The notes: generated by a model not told the origin, from the letters alone. Counted from the stretch's first letter, positions 50,244 through 61,284 are shown. The stretch: 64,000 bases of DNA from Megascapheus bottae (GCA_024803745.1 JANJXV010000161.1:372001-436000); one strand, 5' to 3'. A program made the numbers and translations.

Positions 50244-51517
50244 GAATGCTACCCCCTAGTACTTTAATGCAAAGCTTTGGGCTGTGGCATTTTAAGCACA
50301 ATTCAACTCTCTGTTTTTTGCTGTTTAATTAGAGGTAAAAATCTTATGGAATGGATTGCGTGGCTGATTTTGAACTGGAATCCTCAATTCTCAGCTTATC
50401 TTGAGTAGCTAGGATTACAGTACTTTTACAACATGTATGCTCATACACATTGCTTCTGATCCAGACACTCATTGTTCAATTTAACTAACAAGATGTGAGG
50501 AACGATGATTGACTGTAATTTACTAGATGGGATTCTAGTGAGTATATATTTCCACTTCCACTCTGAAGCCATGGAAATGTTTCTGGTACATGTTTCAACT
50601 ATCTCCCAAAGAGGAAATAATATGTGAGTACGTTTGGTAGTATTTCAGATAGGAAATGGACTTTGGTGTTTGGAACCTGTTGGGCAGAGTGTATCAGCTG
50701 GGCTGTGATAACAGAGATGATGTTACAGACAGTAATATCTTCATCCCAGACAGACTTAATCCAGATCATTGGATTTCAGGCCTTGAGTAGATAGAATTAC
50801 AAGTGTGAGCTGCCACCACCACCTGGTTCATTTTGGAAACCTTAATTGCTTCTCATTTGTTCCTTTCCTTTTTTGGAAGATTGATCTAAGCTGGCTGATT
50901 GTGCATCACAATGAAGTGATTGGCCTCAGGAATTGCAAATATTTGTTTCATCAGCACGGAATGAATGAAGTTGATCTAAACCCAATAGTATTTTCCTTCT
51001 GATAAATAGGGAACTTACTTATATCATTTTTCCTTGCCTTTGCTTTCCCAAAGCAAACAACATGTTTCTTAAAAACTATACTTCATGAGAATATTATAAT
51101 TAGAAGCTATCTTCTGCACACTTCAGAATAGTCCTTGCATTTATAAACTTATATTACAATATTAGGTAGAAGAATGGTGACTGTTAGTTTCATAACTACT
51201 TCATATGTTTTACTCTTTAAGGCTCATTAAGTCAAGAAGGGATTAAATACATTTATATAATAGTAGAACATAGCTCCTGCTGATTTGATGTGTGTGCAGA
51301 TGATACACAGATTTATTAGGATTACTCAAAAGTTTTCTTCAAATTTTCAGTAGTAGACTGCTATGCTAACTGGTAGGTGATAGTAATGATGCTGAAATTC
51401 TATGAATCAGCTATGAAGCAGAATTTCAGGGGAGAGTATTTGCTAGGGACTTAATTTCTAAGACGCATATCAAGAATATTGAACTATAACACCAAATGAT
51501 GGACGACTCAGCGTCAC
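50244..51517. other. Right flank of the array, no gene seen
   Basis: The sequence changes abruptly from L1 to non-array DNA. Diverged minus-strand SINE remnants lie at about 50330-50440 ('cttgagtagctaggattacag') and 50755-50830. The rest is AT-rich with no recognised gene. Confidence 0.6.
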
Positions 51518-51745
51518 ATTTTGTTGTTTTATGCAAGTCCTGGGACTTGAACCCAGGGCCTGGGAACTGTCCTTAAAAGTTTATTTTGGCTTCAGGCTAG
51601 TGTTCTACCACTTTATCCACAGCTCCACTTCCAGATTTTTGGTAATGAACTGTAAATCAGAATATCATGCAATTTGTTTGGGCTGGATTCAAACCTGATT
51701 CTGTGTAGATAGGATTCCAAGTGTGAGCGCACAGAGCCTGGCTAG
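51518..51745 (-). mobile_element. Dimeric SINE
   Basis: The reverse complement shows the ID-like right part ('cctgggacttgaacccagggcctggg') joined to the B1-like left part ending 'tgtgagcgcacagagcctggc'. Confidence 0.75.
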
Positions 51746-51747
51746 TA

Positions 51748-51985
51748 TCATTCATCATTCAAGTCATGGGACTGCAATTCTGCACCTGGGTCTTGTCACT
51801 GAGCTTTTCAGCTCAAGACTACTGCCCTATCCCTTGAGCCATAGGGCCACTTCTGGGTTTCTGGTGGTTAATTGGAGATAAGAGTCACATGGACTTCAGT
51901 GCCCAGGCTGACTTTGAACTGCTATCCTTGGATCCCAGCCTCTTGAGTAGCTACATTTACAAGTGTGAGTCACCATACCCGGCTA
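51748..51985 (-). mobile_element. Dimeric SINE
   Basis: Same family, directly adjoining the previous one. Diagnostic pieces are 'gagccatagggccacttctgg', 'gttaattggagataagag' and 'tgagtcaccatacccggct'. Confidence 0.8.
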
Positions 51986-51994
51986 AATTATTTT

Positions 51995-52215
51995 TTAAGT
52001 TAATTTATTTTGTTAAGTCAATATATAGTTGGCATACGGTTACATAAGTAATGAACATATTTCTTAAGAAAATTGTTATCCCCTCCCTCATTTTTCTCTG
52101 TTTTCCTACCCTCAGCCCCCTCTCCACCCAGATTGTTCAGTTCATTTCCGTTTAGTGTCTTCCAAGTATCACTGTTCAATTGGTTCACCCTTTTTCCTTT
52201 GTTTTTTTTTACCAT
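51995..52215. repeat. Unclassified interspersed repeat
   Basis: The stretch 'acataagtaatgaacatatttcttaag...cccctccctcatttttctc' recurs in diverged form at 58680-58790, so it is an interspersed repeat, possibly an old L1 3'UTR. The C/T-rich part explains the open frames on both strands. Confidence 0.5.
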
Positions 52216-52404
52216 TTTATTATACCCTCTCCATTCCCCAAATCACATAAACCTATGTACAAGACACAGGGTACCCGAATTCAACACAGTGACTACAGAG
52301 AATAAAACTAAAGGGAAAAAGAAGAAAAGAGGTAAAAAGCAAAGAAAATGAAAGAACATCATACAGTACCTTAGAATCAACAACACTGAAAAAACAAAAC
52401 ATAA

Positions 52405-52555
52405 ACCTTGGGCTGAAAATGAAGCTTGCCTAGCATGTATGAAACCCTGGATTCCATTCCTCAGCACCACATAAACAAAAAACTGGAAGTGCCACTGTGA
52501 CTCAGCTGGTAGATTTCTTACGTTCAGCACAGAGTGTCTCCAAGTGACAAAAATC
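52405..52555 (+). mobile_element. ID-type SINE
   Basis: Contains 'gcttgcctagcatgtatgaaaccctgg', 'attcctcagcaccacata' and 'gtgccactgtgactcag'. Confidence 0.75.
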
Positions 52556-52639
52556 TGTCACATTTAAGTCAGGCTTCAAAACTTTGCTAGGAACCAGTTA
52601 TGTGATTTGGAATAAAGTCCAGTTTTCAAAAAATCACTA

Positions 52640-52877
52640 GTCAGGCACTGGAGGGTCATAATTGTCATTCTACTAGCCAGGGAGAAGGTGATTCAAAGCC
52701 TTTGCAAGCAAATAAAATGAAAACAAAAAACTGTAAGATTCTACTCTCCACTTATCCACCCAAAAACTAAGTGGAGTTGTGGCTAAAACTGGTACAGCAT
52801 TAGCCTTGAGGCAAAGGAACTAAGAGACCTTGCCCAGGTCCAAAGTTCAACCTCCCCACCAAGAAACAAAAAAAAAG
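52640..52877 (+). mobile_element. Diverged dimeric SINE
   Basis: The left part is degraded. The right part has 'gtggagttgtggct', 'cattagccttgaggcaaa' and an A-rich tail at 52864-52877. Confidence 0.6.
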
Positions 52878-53560
52878 GAGTCCAGATACCTTAGTTTAAA
52901 AAGTATATCTGGATATCTTAGTAGATTTTTCTGATCTTTCCTCATTCATCTCATGGAACCACATAATCTTGATCCTGATCTGACTAAGAGCCTGCATTGT
53001 GCTTAATAAATTCATTCCACATATTCCAGTAGAATCTGGACAGCTAACAGCCACTTACCAATGCTTTATTCTACGTTTAGGCCAGTATGTCTTCATACCA
53101 TCTACACAGTCAGCTATATCATCTTTCCAGAAGTATCATTGAGTGTAGAACACTCAGAACTAAAATAATTGCATAAAGATGTAATAAAAACCCTTGATTC
53201 ATTAAGAAAATTTCTGTACCACTTAGAGCAAGTACATTAGTGGTATTTACCTCTAGCCTCTTTTTTAAAAAAATTATTAACATTGAATTTTACATCATAT
53301 TTCAAATGTCATGTTTAACCAACAAGTATTCAAGAAGGGAATCGCTATACAATCACTGGCACATAGATTTTAGAATATAGTAAAAATTAAGCTGAGTCTT
53401 TGTATGTCATAGATACAGATTAATCTATAATAAAACACATGTCTATAGAGTGTATAGTCTATCCTAGATTTTTATGTCTATGTAGTTATGTTTATATCTC
53501 CAAAATTATGTCCAGAACTTTGGGTATCAACTATTCAATCATCGCTCTACTACCGTTTGA
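52878..53560. other. No feature seen
   Basis: AT-rich sequence without a supported gene or a repeat that I can place. Confidence 0.5.
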
Positions 53561-53689
53561 AACTAATATCCATATATTAAGGATATCATGTACCTTTTGT
53601 TCCTTGGTCTTGACTTATCTCACTCAACAGGATTCACTCTAATTTCATCCACTACCCCAAAAATGCCATTATTATTTTTTTCTGTGCAG

Positions 53690-54188
53690 ATCTTCTTTTT
53701 ATGTATTTATATTTATTGTAATTTATAGAAGGGTTACATTATATTCACCAGATAGAAGGTGCATTACTTCTCAAACATTGATACCCCATGTAATGATATG
53801 GTCCCCATTTCCCTTCCCCTACCCCCATTCATGTTCATTTCCCCCCTTCCCTATCCAATTTCAAATAACCAATTAGGCACATATGAAATATATCAGAAAA
53901 CAAGGTGAAATATTGTAACAATATGATATAACCAAAGGATAGCAAAAGAGATAAGAGATCACATAGTTCATTAAGGACAACAATCACTCATTATATGAGT
54001 TTTGTTTCTTTATCTTGGAGGTCCTTACATTTAGTGTCATACTATTTGTCACGATGTCTCTAGATTTTGTTCTATTGTAAATCTCTGGTAGCAGAGCCCA
54101 AGGTTTCTACTGAATTTGACAAATGAGGGAGACTCTTGGGCCTATGTTCCTTTGAGTTTGGCTTACTTCACTTAATATGATTTTTTTC
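53690..54188 (-). mobile_element. 5'-truncated L1 (3'UTR and end of ORF2), nested
   Basis: It is clearly similar to the array L1 3'UTR ('attgtaatttatagaagggttacat', 'gatagaaggtgcatta', 'ttaaggacaacaatcactcattatatg', 'agagcccaaggtttctact') but much more diverged. It ends at 'cacttaatatgattttttt'. Flanks look like a diverged target-site duplication (about 53645-53680 and 54193-54229). Confidence 0.85.
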
Positions 54189-54253
54189 CTTTTCATCCAC
54201 TTCCCCGAGAATGCCATTATTTTATCTTGTCGGTTGGCTATATATCATTCCAT

Positions 54254-54267
54254 TGTGTGTGTGTGCA

Positions 54268-54302
<35 letters not shown>
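54254..54302. repeat. (TG)n microsatellite
   Basis: About 24 TG steps with a few interruptions at the start. Confidence 0.95.
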
Positions 54303-54304
<2 letters not shown>

Positions 54305-54374
54305 ATCACATTTTTTGTAGTAGGGCATCTGGTTGTTTCCATCATCCAACCTCATTTTCTACAGATATTTTTAT

Positions 54375-55505
54375 AGTCTCTTTTTTATTTTCAGGGTAAT
54401 GTATAGAGGGGTTACGATTACATTTACAGGTAGTGGACTGCATTACTTCTCACACATTTATTCCACTCCACATGTTTTTGTCCCCAGTTCCCTCTCCCCT
54501 CCCCTTCCCAATCATCTTGTTTCCCCCCTTCCCTTTCCTATTTGACATAAACAAATAAACATATATACAATATGCCAGGGAAAAATCTGATACAGTAACA
54601 ATCTGACATTAACCATAGGGCAAAATAATAGATGAGAAATAACATAGTAGATTAAGGACAAAAATCACACAAGATTAAGAGCAACGATGACACAAGATAT
54701 AGCTCTTGTTCCAATATCCTAGAGATCCTTTCATTTAGTCTCATCCTATATGACCTTATATACCTAGGTTGTTGAGTTATTGTAATCCTCTGCTAGGAGA
54801 GTCCTAGATGTGAGCTAATTATTACAAATGAGGGAAACCATTGAGCTTATGTTTCTTTGGGTCTGGCTGCTTCACTTAATATGAATTTTTCCAAGTCTTT
54901 CCATTTCCTTACAAATGGGGCGATGTCGTTCCTTCTGATGGCAGCATAGCATTCCATTGTGTATACGTACCACATCTTCTTGATTCAGTCATCTACTGAG
55001 TGGCATCTGGGTTGGTTTCATATCTTTGCTATGGTAAATAGTGCTGCAATGAGCATCATTGTGGTAGTGGCTTTAGTATGTCCTTTTTTCTGGACAATTG
55101 GGTCGATGCCAAGTAGTGGATTTGCTGGATCATAGGGTTGCTCTATGTTCAGTCTTTTGAGGAACCACCACACTGCTTTCCCTAGTGGTTGAACGAGTTT
55201 ACACTCACACCAACAGTGTAGGTGTGATCCCACCTGGTCACTTCCCCACCAGTATCTCTTATTAGATTTTTTGATAATGGCCATTCTGACTGGAGTCAGG
55301 TGGAATCTCAAAGTTGTTTTGATTTTCATTTCCCTTATTGCTAGAGATATGGAGCATTTCTTCATGTGTCTAAAGCCCATTTTAATTTTTTCTTCAGAGA
55401 ATACTCTTTTAAGTCTTTAGCCCACCTTTTAATAGGATGGTTGTTTCTTTGAAGATTTGTTTGGGAGAGATTCATTTTTTTCAGCTATAGATATATTTTA
55501 GATAA
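54375..55505 (-). mobile_element. 5'-truncated L1, 3' end of about 1.1 kb
   Basis: The 3'UTR homolog ('ggggttacgattacatttacaggtag') starts near 54385. The ORF2 C-terminal frame at 55380-55018 reads MGFRHMKKCSISLAIREM and includes a changed Cys domain (RYWWGSDQVGSHLHCWCECK). The first zinc-ligand Cys residues of the usual CWRGCG are lost. It is older than the array copies. Confidence 0.88.
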
Positions 55506-55534
55506 CTACATATATTTTTGTAGAAAAAAGAATG

Positions 55535-55660
55535 GAAGCCATCATGCTGGCTCACAACTTAATTTCAGCTACTTAGGAGGCTCAGGGCTTAGGATCACAG
55601 GTCAAAGCCAACCAGGGCCCTACAGTGTGTGAGATCAAACTCTGTGAACATACAATGACT
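55535..55660 (+). mobile_element. B1-like SINE left part
   Basis: 'agctacttaggaggctcaggg', 'ggatcacaggtcaaagccaac' and related sequence, a 7SL/B1-type monomer. Confidence 0.7.
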
Positions 55661-55669
55661 GTAAGAGGA

Positions 55670-55885
55670 ATCTCACTGCCTGGGAATGTAGCCTAATGTT
55701 AGAGTGCTCACCTAGAATGCATGAAGACCTAGGTTCTATTCACCGGTACCGCATATTCAGAAAAAAGCTAGAAGTGGCGCTGTGTTTCAAGAGGCAGAGC
55801 ACTCACCTTGGGCAAGCGAGTCCAATGAAAATGTCTAGGCCCTGAGTCCAAGCCGTAGGACTGGCAAAAAGAAAAAAAAGAGCAA
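55670..55885 (+). mobile_element. ID-type SINE
   Basis: 'gggaatgtagcctaatg', 'agaagtggcgctgtg' and the tail 'aggactggcaaaaagaaaaa'. A good-quality copy of the family. Confidence 0.85.
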
Positions 55886-55979
55886 TCTTACTTAAGTAAC
55901 AAGGAATGTACCCTATATTTATACAGACTGAAAAATTCATTAAGAAATTAGAAAATATGTATAAAGTGCATAATTTCTT

Positions 55980-56100
55980 TTGTGTGTTGGCACTGGGTCT
56001 TCAACTGAGTGCTTCAGCTCTATCCCTGACCTTTTCTGCTCAAGGCTAGCACTCTATCAATGCAGCCCCAAATCAACTATCTTCAATTGAGATATAAGCG
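55980..56100 (-). mobile_element. SINE fragment
   Basis: Reverse-complement fragment with 'gctcaaggctagcactctatc'. Confidence 0.65.
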
Positions 56101-56284
56101 ATGAATATTTCAGGGTGCTTCATGAAAAACATTTTTATAAATTGAAACTTTCAACACAGTCTTATTTTAGTATGAATGTTGAGATGGGAAGAGACAGAAA
56201 AAGTGAAATGTTTCCTGATCGCCATAGAGAAGAGACTCAGCAGAACCACTGTGGTCTGCAGGCTTCTTTGTGAGTTTTGTTTGC

Positions 56285-56506
56285 TTGTTTGATTTTTGTC
56301 AATTGTGGGGCTTGAACTCTGGGCCTGGGCACTGTCCCTGAGCTCTTCAGCTCAAGGCTAGTGCTTTAATCTGTGAGCCACAGTGCCACTTCTGGTTTTT
56401 CTGGCAGTTAACTGGGTACTTTGGCTGGCTTTAAACTTTGATTCTCAGATCTTAGCCTCCTGAGTAGCTAAGATTATAGGTGTGAGGTACCATCACCAGG
56501 CTGCTG
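56285..56506 (-). mobile_element. Dimeric SINE
   Basis: A full reverse copy: 'ggggcttgaactctgggcc', 'tcttcagctcaaggctagtg', 'gagccacagtgccacttctgg', 'cttagcctcctgagtagct'. Confidence 0.88.
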
Positions 56507-56855
56507 CTCTGTTACTATGCAGGTTCTGGATCAAGAACTTCAAGTTCTTACTTCAATTTTTTCTTCTCTTGCCTGAAACTCTGCCATTTCAACGAAGCCC
56601 CAGTTCCTGGTCTTTGTTGGTTAATGAGAGATATTATGATTTTCTAATATTCAGAGCAATGATTATAAAACCCAGCATTTTACTTACTTGAATAAATTAA
56701 GAGAGAGGACCTAGTGAGATGGAACACAAATTTTTTTCAAGTTGCTATCCTGTTCTAATGCATAAGTCTGGCTATTTTGCTTACACACAAATATGTATTT
56801 TACCAATTTCTACTCTATGTTTGCTTAGCTTAAAACCACCACTGCCATTTCATAG
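56507..56855. other. No feature seen
   Basis: A non-repetitive looking stretch. The open frames here are short and have no recognisable motif. Confidence 0.4.
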
Positions 56856-56859
56856 ATTT

Positions 56860-57135
56860 TGTTGTTGTTGTTTGTGGGGCTTGAACTCTGTGCCTGGGCT
56901 GTTCCTCAGATCTTCAGTTCAATGCCAGTGCTCTACTACTTTTGATTTGGCCAGTCCTGGGCTTGAACTCAGGGACTGAGCACTGTCCTTATATTTTCTC
57001 AAGGCTAGGGCTCTACCACTTCAACCTCAGCACCACTTCCAGCATTTTTCTATGAATGTGATATTGAGGAATTGAACCCAGGTCTTCGTGCATGCTAGGC
57101 AAGCACTCTACCACTAGGCCAAACTCCCAGCCCAA
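56860..57135 (-). mobile_element. Two adjacent SINE pieces
   Basis: A fragment at 56870-56940 ('ggggcttgaactctgtgcctggg') is followed by an ID-type copy at 56946-57135 ending 'gcatgctaggcaagcactc' and 'cactaggccaaactcccagccc'. Confidence 0.8.
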
Positions 57136-57159
57136 AATTATTCATCATTACTATTAGCT

Positions 57160-57400
57160 ATCTAATTTTTTATTATTGATTCGTCATGGTGCTTGGACTT
57201 TGGGCATGGAGTGTCCCTGACCTCTTCAGCTCAAGGCTAGCGCTCTTCCTCTACAGCTCCATTTTTGGTTTCTGGTAGTTAATTGGTGATGTAAGTCTCA
57301 CAAACATATGTGTCCAGGCTGGCTTTGGGCTTTGAACCAAGATCCTCCAATCTCAGCCTCCATAGTAAGTAGAATTACACGCTTCAGCCAGCAGTGCCTG
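57160..57400 (-). mobile_element. Dimeric SINE
   Basis: 'cctcttcagctcaaggctagc' followed by 'ggctggctttgggctttgaac' and 'ccaatctcagcctcc'. Confidence 0.8.
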
Positions 57401-57410
57401 ACTGTTTGAT

Positions 57411-57553
57411 GTCTCTGTCTCTGTCTCTCTGTCTGTCTGTCTCTGTCTGTCTGCCTGTCTGTCTCTCTGTCTCTCTGTCTCTCTCTCTGTCTCTCTCTCT
57501 GTCTCTCTCTCTCTATCTCTCTGTCTCTGTCTCTCTGTCTCTGTCTCTGTCTC

Positions 57554-57632
<79 letters not shown>
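57411..57632. repeat. (CT)n/(CTGT)n pyrimidine tract
   Basis: About 220 bp of almost pure CT and CTGT repeats with one tat interruption. The last 70 bp are nearly perfect CT. It produces spurious Ser/Leu frames. Confidence 0.97.
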
Positions 57633-57634
<2 letters not shown>

Positions 57635-57639
57635 GTCTC

Positions 57640-57940
57640 TCTTTTGGTTGTAAGACTTTAATTGTGCACCTGGGCAGTGTCCCTGGGCTCTTCAGCTCAA
57701 GGCTACAACCTTAAACACCTTGAGCCACAGTGTCACTTCTGGTTTTCTGGTGCTTAAGTGGAAGAAACTGTTTCATGCACTTTAGTGTCTGGCCTGGCTT
57801 TGAACTGTGATCCTCAGAACCCAACCTTCTGAGATCATTTCCAGCTTTTTTTGGTGTAAGTGGTACAGAGTAATTGAACACAGGGCTTTGTGCATACTAG
57901 GCAAGCAAACTACCACTAGTGTGCACTCCAGCCTTAGATA
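57640..57940 (-). mobile_element. SINE cluster (two pieces)
   Basis: A dimeric copy at 57640-57835 ('tcttcagctcaaggctaca', 'gagccacagtgtcacttctgg') and an ID-type head at 57840-57940 ('gggctttgtgcatactaggc'). Confidence 0.8.
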
Positions 57941-57949
57941 AGGGCTTTC

Positions 57950-58180
57950 TTTTTCTTTTTCTTTTTTTCACTCATGGGGCTTGAACTCTGGGCCTGGATG
58001 TTTACCTTAAGCTCTTCAGCTCAAGGCAAGAGCTCTACCACTTGAGGCACATTGTCATTTTGAATTTTCTGGATTACTTGGAAATAAGATTCTCACAGAT
58101 TTTTATGCCTGGGCCGTCTTTGAACCTCGATCCTCCAGGGTAGCTAGGATTACCAGGGTGAGCCACCAGTCACGGGCATT
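57950..58180 (-). mobile_element. Dimeric SINE
   Basis: 'ggggcttgaactctgggcctgg', 'gctcttcagctcaaggc' and 'gtgagccaccagtcacgggc', with a T-rich tail complement at 57950. Confidence 0.85.
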
Positions 58181-58184
58181 AAAT

Positions 58185-58290
58185 TATTATTTTTTGCATG
58201 TCCTATGGCTTCAACTCATGGCCAGAGCACTACCCTAGGGCTTGCTCAAGGATAGCACTTTACTTCAGCCAGCCAACTCCCGGTCCAAAT
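58185..58290 (-). mobile_element. SINE fragment
   Basis: 'gtcctatggcttcaactcatgg' and 'ttcagccagccaactcccgg' are degraded pieces of the same family. Confidence 0.55.
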
Positions 58291-58429
58291 AGGCCACTCT
58301 TGAAGCTAGAATTACAGAGATCGGCCATAATACTGGCATGTTGTTATCTAAGTATATAATTTTTCTTCTATTTTTGATGGCTTTTCCTTAGTGTACATAT
58401 TTCCTACATATTTTATGGAAAACTTCCTT

Positions 58430-58640
58430 CCCACTGGGGCCATAAGTTAAGCCTAGTGGAAGAGTTCTTGCCGAGCATGAATGAAGACCCAAGTTCAATT
58501 CCTCAGCACAACATTGATAAAAAAAGATAAAAGTGGTGCTGTGGCACATGTGATAGAACTTGCGCCTTAAGAATAAACAAAAACAAGGATCGTGCTCAGG
58601 TCCTGAGTCTAAGCCCAGTACTGGCAAAAAAAATTCTGCC
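58430..58640 (+). mobile_element. ID-type SINE
   Basis: 'aagcctagtggaagagttcttgcc', 'gttcaattcctcagcacaac', 'gtggtgctgtggca' and the tail 'gtactggcaaaaaaaa'. Confidence 0.85.
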
Positions 58641-58674
58641 CAAAGTAGACATGTAAACTTATTGTACTTTTCAA

Positions 58675-58800
58675 AAAATTTGTTGTTCAAGGTGATATAC
58701 AAAGAGATTGCTGTTACATATGTAATGAGTACATTTCTTGTAAACACTGTTACCCCCTCCCCCATTTTCTCTTTCCTTTCCCCCCAAGTCATAAATTTCA
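58675..58800. repeat. Unclassified interspersed repeat
   Basis: Diverged relative of 51995-52215 ('gttacatatgtaatgagtacatttcttg'). Confidence 0.5.
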
Positions 58801-59094
58801 TTTACAACAAATAGATATTTTCATTCCTGAAAAAAATAGTTTAAAATGTGTTCAAATAAATGATGTAGGTTGATATATTTATCAAAATGGATTACTTGAA
58901 CTCTAAAATAAACATTCTAAGTAATTTTTCTCATAAAATTGTAGTAATGCTATAAAACTAATATAAAAGGAATTTTAGTTATTAATTTCTTATGTTTTAC
59001 CTTTAACATTATTACACTAAGCATACTGTTTATGGTATTAATACAGACAACATGAAATATGATTATGTAAAAAAATTAAATGATTAAAAATAGT
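58801..59094. other. No feature seen
   Basis: AT-rich sequence with no supported gene. Confidence 0.5.
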
Positions 59095-59204
59095 AAGGTT
59101 GGGGCCCAGTAGTTTGGCTTGGTGGCACACACCCTGGACTGGCAAAAAAGAAGTAGGGTTAGATAAATCAGATTTATTTCCAAATGTGTGGAAAATGGTA
59201 TGAT

Positions 59205-59395
59205 TTCTTGTTTGGCTAGTCCTGCGGCTTGAACTGAGGGACCAGGAACTGTCCTTGGCCACATTTGTTCAAGGGTGGCACTCTTACACCTGAGCAACAG
59301 TGCCCCATCTGCTTTTTCTGTGTATGCAGTGTCGAGGAATTGAATCAAGGTCTTCTTGTATACTAGGCGAGCACTCTACAACTAGGCCACATTCA
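59205..59395 (-). mobile_element. ID-type SINE
   Basis: 'tagtcctgcggcttgaactgaggg' through 'atactaggcgagcactctac'. A smaller plus-strand SINE remnant lies just before it (59095-59150). Confidence 0.8.
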
Positions 59396-59879
59396 AAGCC
59401 AACGTAGATTTTTGATGCTATTGTGGAGTTTTAATTTTCTTAAATATTTGTACAAAGCACAATGGATATATAAACAGACTTGAACTCACAGAACAGAGTA
59501 CCACATAATATTACAGTTACTCTGGCACTTCTCCCGATTGACAAAGCACATTTCCAGGCATCTGCTCTGTCCTTCAGCTTTGGTAGCTGACTTGTCTTTC
59601 CATGGAGGCCTGGCCTGGATTCCTGGTGATTCCACGCATTTCATAGTTCCCTGTATATCCAGTAAGGTTGTCTTCTATGGGACCAGACCTGTCTGGTTTT
59701 TGGCCCACCCAGGACCTATGTGTCTGAGGTCTCACATTATAAGTGGAAAATAAAACACAGTATAATAAGCACTGAAGAACTGCACACCATAATATTAACA
59801 ATGAGAGTTTAATAGTTAGCAAAGTAAATACAATGAATACTTGACAAGAATCATGAGAGCAAGATAAAGAGACGTCTTT
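59396..59879. other. No confident feature; 3' side of the RalGDS-like pseudogene
   Basis: No repeat or motif that I recognise. Frames on both strands (59538-59753 plus, 59574-59822 minus) overlap each other and have no known motif. It may be a degraded intron or 3' part of the pseudogene to the right. Confidence 0.35.
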
Positions 59880-60790
59880 TTAGGAAGGGGACAGGGAAGC
59901 TCTAAATCCAGACTGGCCTCCAAGTTGCCTTCAGACAGTGATTCTACTTCCGAGTCCTCAGAAGGGTCTCCTTCCTCATGAGAAACAGAATGTCCTTCCT
60001 GAGTTCAGAGGGGGATGGATTCTGGTTTGTCGAATGGAGATTGAGTCTCTTTTAGTGAGATGGATGGGTCTGGATATTCTGTGAGGATGGATTCATTTTC
60101 CTCCAATGAATCCAGTATTGAGAGTACACTTGCTGCTTCCCATGGGGACATTTTCCATGAGCCCAGCGTGTGCCCCTTCAGCTTGCACAATAAGTGGAGT
60201 GTTACTCTGACTCAGATGGACTGACTCTGGGTGGAGTGTGAAAGGAAACGGAAGGAAATCTGGCTGCTCTTTTTCTTCCTCCATAGTATCTGCAGGTTCA
60301 ACTGTGTCACACATGGGGTTCAGAGCAAAAGGTATATCCATAGGACTCTAAACCTGTTTGGTAATTTCTACAGAAGGCCCATGCTTTCTGGAGTGCAGTG
60401 ATGATTCTCAGTCTCCATCAGTCACCAGCTCCATTGGTGGGTTTTTCATCCGGAGTTCAGGATAAGCTCTTACACGATGACCCAAACCTAAGAATGGAAA
60501 TAGGTACAGAGTGGACAGAGTGGACTCTGCAAGTTGAAGTGTCACTCAACTTCCATGAGGATCTAATGGAGGAACCTGTAGAACTGGAGTTTGGACTGAA
60601 CACTGAGGAGGTGTAGGGTCTTTCTAATGAGTGCTTATTCCCGAGTCCTTTCAGAGGACAGACATTACCTGGCTGACACCACCCATAAAGGGCATTTTGC
60701 CAAGCTCTGTAGAAGTAAGGGCCAACCAATATCTAGACCACATGGGCTTCCTACTCACAGGTTCTGAGGCACCCACACCAGGACTTCTAC
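59880..60790 (-). pseudogene. Degraded linker-like coding remnant of the RalGDS-like pseudogene
   Basis: Read leftwards, several frames keep coding-like composition: 60341-60093 (MDIPFALNPMCDTVEPADTM, Glu/Pro-rich) and 60190-60005, continuing after its stop into an acidic Ser/Glu stretch (EEGDPSEDSEVESLSEGNLE) near 59900-60000. RalGDS-family proteins have a long low-complexity linker between the REM and CDC25 domains, so position and composition fit, but I see no direct motif. Frames shift several times. No CDC25 (RasGEF) catalytic domain is found in the window. Confidence 0.35.
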
Positions 60791-61190
60791 TTTTTCTTGG
60801 TCTTACTGGTCACATATTCCTCCAGCTGGTCAAAAAGTTTGTGTTTAGAAGAGCAGGTCCAAAGCCGACATGTGGAGCCTCATATAGAGCTTGAGTTGTG
60901 TAAGGGTGTGGCAGTTCTTGAACTCGTAGAAATCACTCGGGTAGAAGTCCATTCACATCGTATAGATGGAACACATGATGCTGTGGGCACATTCGGTACA
61001 AGGAAAGTGAGAGCCTTCTCTCTCCATCCTGAGCCTTTTACCAAAGCCCCTTTCTTGCAGGATTCTAATGCTGTGGCTGTCCTGCAGAGATGTGCACTTA
61101 TGTGCTGGGAGGCGTGTAAGAGACACTCGAGAACAGGATGACTTTTACACCCCACTTCCAGAAGCTTCTGAGAGAGGCCTCTATGCATCT
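60790..61190 (-). pseudogene. RalGDS/RGL-like REM domain, second half (broken exon)
   Basis: From about 60985 leftwards the frame reads HSIMCSIYTM, stop, MDFYPSDFYEFKN, TLTQLKLYMRLHMSALDLLF, then after a stop and frameshift HKLFDQLEEYVTSKTKKK. This follows the RalGDS/RGL pattern in the second half of the RasGEF_N (REM) domain: 'NAI..IL.TWLD.YSEDF', then 'LKQL..Y...MPGS..' and a Leu-rich 'LLL.QLE' helix. The stop sits at the conserved Trp (TGG to TGA). REM helps the CDC25 domain activate Ral GTPases in intact family members. Here it is clearly dead. Family assignment is from recalled consensus, not a search. Confidence 0.55.
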
Positions 61191-61284
61191 GTCCAAAGTA
61201 AATGCACCTTAAATTAACTAAGTAAATGCTCTAAATAAATCAATAAGTGAATGCTCTACATAAAGAACTAAATGCTCATTGCTC

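Larger units (their letters stand above)
53561..54365 (-). mobile_element. Old L1 fragment, interrupted by a younger L1
   Basis: Old L1 ORF2 3'-end-like sequence ('ttcatccacta-ccccaaaaatgccatt', 'cattccattgtgtgtg') is present on both sides of the L1 at 53690-54188. The (TG)n tract at 54254-54302 lies in the right-hand piece. Confidence 0.5.

Noticed and set aside
50805..51002. Small plus-strand frame in the array flank
   Set aside because: It starts in a SINE remnant, is short and has no motif.
57394..57714. Ser/Leu-repeat protein
   Set aside because: It is a translation of the CT/CTGT simple repeat.
58388..58801. 137-aa minus-strand frame
   Set aside because: Most of it is antisense or sense translation of a SINE and an unclassified repeat.
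60398..61141. Plus-strand frames over the REM-like region
   Set aside because: They overlap the minus-strand RalGDS-like remnants and carry no recognisable domain.
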